This document shows positions 4,863 through 7,183 of a DNA stretch of 7,183 nt, one piece after another; the stretch's first letter is position 1, and each line of letters starts with the position of its first letter. The translations under genes were made by a program, and so were the position numbers. This DNA is from an uncultured Oscillospiraceae bacterium (GTDB lineage: Bacteria > Bacillota_A > Clostridia > Oscillospirales > Oscillospiraceae): assembly GCA_934589325.1 (NCBI GenBank), contig CAKTNU010000092.1, positions 1 to 7,183 of the forward strand, written 5' to 3'. A model generated the notes under the pieces. That model ran no database searches. It worked only from the letters and a program-made list of their open reading frames with translations, and was not told the origin of the DNA.

Positions 4863-7183
4863 TTACTCCTCTATAGTCTTCTGCGCGTTTTCAAGGTCAA
4901 GCTCTATAACTGTGGACACGCCCTTCTCCTGCATGGTCACACCGTAGAGCATGTCGGCCTCCTCCATGGTGCCGCGGCGGTGGGTGATGACAAGGAACTG
5001 CGTCTTATCCGACATGCGTCGCATATACTCGGCATAGCGTGTGACGTTTGCCTCGTCAAGCGCGGCTTCGATCTCGTCCATGACGCAGAACGGCGTCGGG
5101 CGGACCTTCAGGATTGCAAAGTACAGTGCTATCGCGACGAAAGCCATCTCACCGCCGGAGAGCAGACTGATATTAGACAGCGCCTTGCCGGGCGGCTGCA
5201 CCTTTATCTCTATACCGCACTCGAGGACGTTGTTCTCATCCTCCAGCACCAGCGCCGCCTTGCCGCCGCCGAAAAGCTCCAGAAATGTCTGCCGGAAGCA
5301 CTCGTCTATCTGGCGGAAATGTGACAGGAAAACATCCTTCATCTCGGATGTGATATCGTTTATTATACTCAGCAGCTCGCCCTTGGCCTTCTCGACATCG
5401 TCCCGCTGGCCGGTCAGGAACTCATAGCGCGTATTGACGCGCTCATATTCGTCTATCGCACCTATATTCGGATTGCCGAGAGAGCTTATTTCCCGGCGCA
5501 GCTCGTTGATGGCCTTGGTCGCCTTCTGGAGATTCTCCACCGGCTGACGCACGGCGTTCGCTGCACTGTGACTGAGCTCATAGTTGTCCCAAAGCTTGTC
5601 GAGTATCTGCTTTTCCTCCATCTCTGCGGCAAGCTTGCGCTGCTCTATCTTGGCAGTGCGGCGTTCGAGATCAAGAATGTCGCTGTTGCGGCGCTGCGCG
5701 TCCTTTTCGGCTCTGGTGCGCTTGCCCTCAAGCTCTATCTTACGGGCGCTTATGTCGGATATTTCGTCCTTTATCGCCTTGATCTTTTCATTCATACCGG
5801 CAAGCTGGCCGGTCTTTTCCTCAAGCCTGCGCGTAAACTCCGTTATCTGCCGCTCATGCGCCGCAACTGCATTCTGCCGCGCCGCACTGTCGCCCGTGAG
5901 ACTGTCCAGCAGGAGCGAGAGCTGGTGTACGGAATTTTCCGTCGCCTTTCTTTCGGCTTCGCGGGAAGAGACACTGCTTCTGAGCTCGGCCTGATCCTCA
6001 AGCGCCATATCAAGCTGATAGCGCACTGCGGAGAGGTTGGATTTTGCCCGCTCCAGCTCCGCCTCGCAGGATTTTACCTTTTCTGCAAGACCGGCGCGCT
6101 GCTTTTTCAGCTTTTCCAGCTCGTTTGCACGCGAGATTATACCGCTGCCCTTGGCGCTGCTGCCGCCGGTCATCGAACCGCCGGCATTTATAAGCTGACC
6201 GTCAAGCGTCACGATGCGCAGGCGGTTCCCGCTCGTCTTTGACATTCTGACCGCCGCCGCAAGCGATTCGGCAACGACCGTCCTGCCCAGAAGATTCAGG
6301 AATATCTGCTCATACTTACCGTCGAACTGCGCAAGCTCGCTTGCGATCCCGACAAAGCCCGGGTCATTGACCGGTGCATCGCGCATCACGCTGCCGCGGA
6401 TGGTATCCACCGGCAAAAACGTTGCCCTGCCCGCATCCATGCGCTTCAAAAGCTCTATAGCGCTGCGGCCGTCATTCTGCGTATCGACGACTATATTCTG
6501 CGCCGCTGCGCCGAGCGCGGTCTCTATAGCGAGGGCGCACTCGTCATCGGTGCGGACAAGGTTTGCGACCGGGCCGTGAACGCCGCGCAGGTTGCCGCGC
6601 TGCGTCTCCCGCATTATCGTCTTGACGGCTCTCGAATAGCCGTCGAAATCCTTCTCCATTTCGGAGAGCATATTTATGCGTGAATCCATGCTGCGCAGAT
6701 CTACAGCCAGCTTCGTTGAGCGTTCGGCCATTTGATCCGCCATCTGCTGGCGGCTCTGCAACTTCATACGGCAGCCGTCGAGAACATTATTGTTCTGAGC
6801 GGTCTTTTCCGCGAGACCGTTCAGCTCTTCGTCTATCTCGCCGATGCGCTTCTGCCCCTCGTCTATACGGCCGCGTATCTCGCTGACGCGGTTCTCCTGC
6901 TCGGCAATATCATTGAGCATGCGCTGCATGCTCTCTTTGCTGCTCTGGACATTGGCGCGAAGGACCGCGGTATTTGCCTCGCACTCGGAGGCCGCCGCCT
7001 CCGCCGCGGACAGGCGCTCTCTGGCCTGTTCGGTCTCCACGTCCTTTTGGTGCATACGCTCGGTAATGCTCTCAGACGAGGAATACAGCGCCTGAAGCTC
7101 TTCCTTGGCGCGCTCAAGCTCGGCATGGGACTGCTCATATTCGGCCTTGACACTGTCCGCCTGCGAACGGAGCTTATCAAGGG
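4863..7183 (-). CDS. smc: Chromosome segregation protein SMC, C-terminal 772 residues, cut by the window edge
   Basis: SMC is the ATPase of bacterial condensin (with ScpA and ScpB) that loads on the chromosome and extrudes DNA loops. The frame stays open to the right edge, so the N-terminal head with Walker A lies outside. Numbering from the first full codon at 7181: coiled coil rich in Glu, Lys, Arg and Gln (1-180), hinge dimerisation domain (about 180-352) with LRGVHGPVAN and the glycine motif GGSMTGG (334-340), returning coil (about 352-565), NIGAIDEYERVNTRYEFL, then the C-terminal head with signature LSGGE (674-678), Walker B FCVMDE ending D702-E703, D-loop ALDEAN (707-712) and ITHR (732-735). 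The signature is followed by MAF instead of the common RAL/KAL. The return coil is about 92 residues shorter than in B. subtilis SMC. Its stop lies 4 nt before ftsY. Identity is certain; total length is unknown. Confidence 0.97.
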   Translation of the reverse strand, partial: LDKLRSQADSVKAEYEQSHAELERAKEELQALYSSSESITERMHQKDVETEQARERLSAAEAAASECEANTAVLRANVQSSKESMQRMLNDIAEQENRVSEIRGRIDEGQKRIGEIDEELNGLAEKTAQNNNVLDGCRMKLQSRQQMADQMAERSTKLAVDLRSMDSRINMLSEMEKDFDGYSRAVKTIMRETQRGNLRGVHGPVANLVRTDDECALAIETALGAAAQNIVVDTQNDGRSAIELLKRMDAGRATFLPVDTIRGSVMRDAPVNDPGFVGIASELAQFDGKYEQIFLNLLGRTVVAESLAAAVRMSKTSGNRLRIVTLDGQLINAGGSMTGGSSAKGSGIISRANELEKLKKQRAGLAEKVKSCEAELERAKSNLSAVRYQLDMALEDQAELRSSVSSREAERKATENSVHQLSLLLDSLTGDSAARQNAVAAHERQITEFTRRLEEKTGQLAGMNEKIKAIKDEISDISARKIELEGKRTRAEKDAQRRNSDILDLERRTAKIEQRKLAAEMEEKQILDKLWDNYELSHSAANAVRQPVENLQKATKAINELRREISSLGNPNIGAIDEYERVNTRYEFLTGQRDDVEKAKGELLSIINDITSEMKDVFLSHFRQIDECFRQTFLELFGGGKAALVLEDENNVLECGIEIKVQPPGKALSNISLLSGGEMAFVAIALYFAILKVRPTPFCVMDEIEAALDEANVTRYAEYMRRMSDKTQFLVITHRRGTMEEADMLYGVTMQEKGVSTVIELDLENAQKTIEE
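4866..4871 (-). promoter_or_regulatory. Ribosome binding site of ftsY made from the last smc codons
   Basis: GAGGAG directly precedes the TAA of smc, encodes its last two Glu residues, and lies 7 nt before the ftsY ATG. A single short stretch thus serves as both coding sequence and initiation signal. Confidence 0.8.

Noticed and set aside
5568..6242. A 224-codon plus-strand open frame with hydrophobic stretches opposite the smc coil.
   Set aside because: It is in codon register with smc. Antisense of charged coiled-coil codons gives Leu/Phe-rich sequence, which imitates membrane segments.
6915..6933. Perfect inverted repeat GAGCATGC-GCT-GCATGCTC inside smc.
   Set aside because: It encodes ordinary coiled-coil residues (ESMQRML), and an 8-bp repeat with a short loop is expected about once by chance in 7 kb.

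Overview
The window is a dense, single-direction block of housekeeping genes, all on the minus strand. It reads like the chromosome of a fairly GC-rich member of the Firmicutes, most likely a Clostridia of the Oscillospirales/Ruminococcaceae kind. The evidence is the yhbY-nadD-yqeK-rsfS order (the yqeI-nadD-yqeK-yqeL order of Bacillus subtilis), smc directly followed by ftsY, strong GGAGG-type ribosome binding sites, and a LeuRS with an HVGHPRP N-terminus that I associate with Clostridia. The taxonomic call is an inference from gene order and protein character, not from a search.

In the direction of transcription (right to left) the layout is: smc (C-terminal 772 codons; the N-terminus lies beyond the right edge), ftsY, rdgB, yhbY, a nadD-yqeK fusion, rsfS, and leuS (N-terminal 480 codons; the rest lies beyond the left edge). 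The gaps are 4 nt, -4 nt, -17 nt, 19 nt, 14 nt and 51 nt, so this is almost certainly one operon with translational coupling at several junctions. No internal promoter, tRNA, rRNA, mobile element, CRISPR array or dispersed repeat is visible. The only notable non-coding structure is a perfect 7-bp hairpin over the rsfS stop codon, just upstream of leuS.

The genes share a growth theme. SMC organises the chromosome; FtsY receives ribosome-nascent chains at the membrane; RdgB removes deaminated purine nucleotides; YhbY and RsfS act on the large ribosomal subunit; NadD makes the NAD precursor; YqeK degrades Ap4A, a by-product of aminoacyl-tRNA synthetases; and LeuRS charges tRNA-Leu. No exotic defence or biosynthetic system is present. 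The points most worth a second look are the SMC arm, about 92 residues shorter than in B. subtilis between fixed landmarks, the NadD-YqeK fusion, the rsfS/leuS hairpin, and the joining of the smc-ftsY and yqe clusters with leuS.
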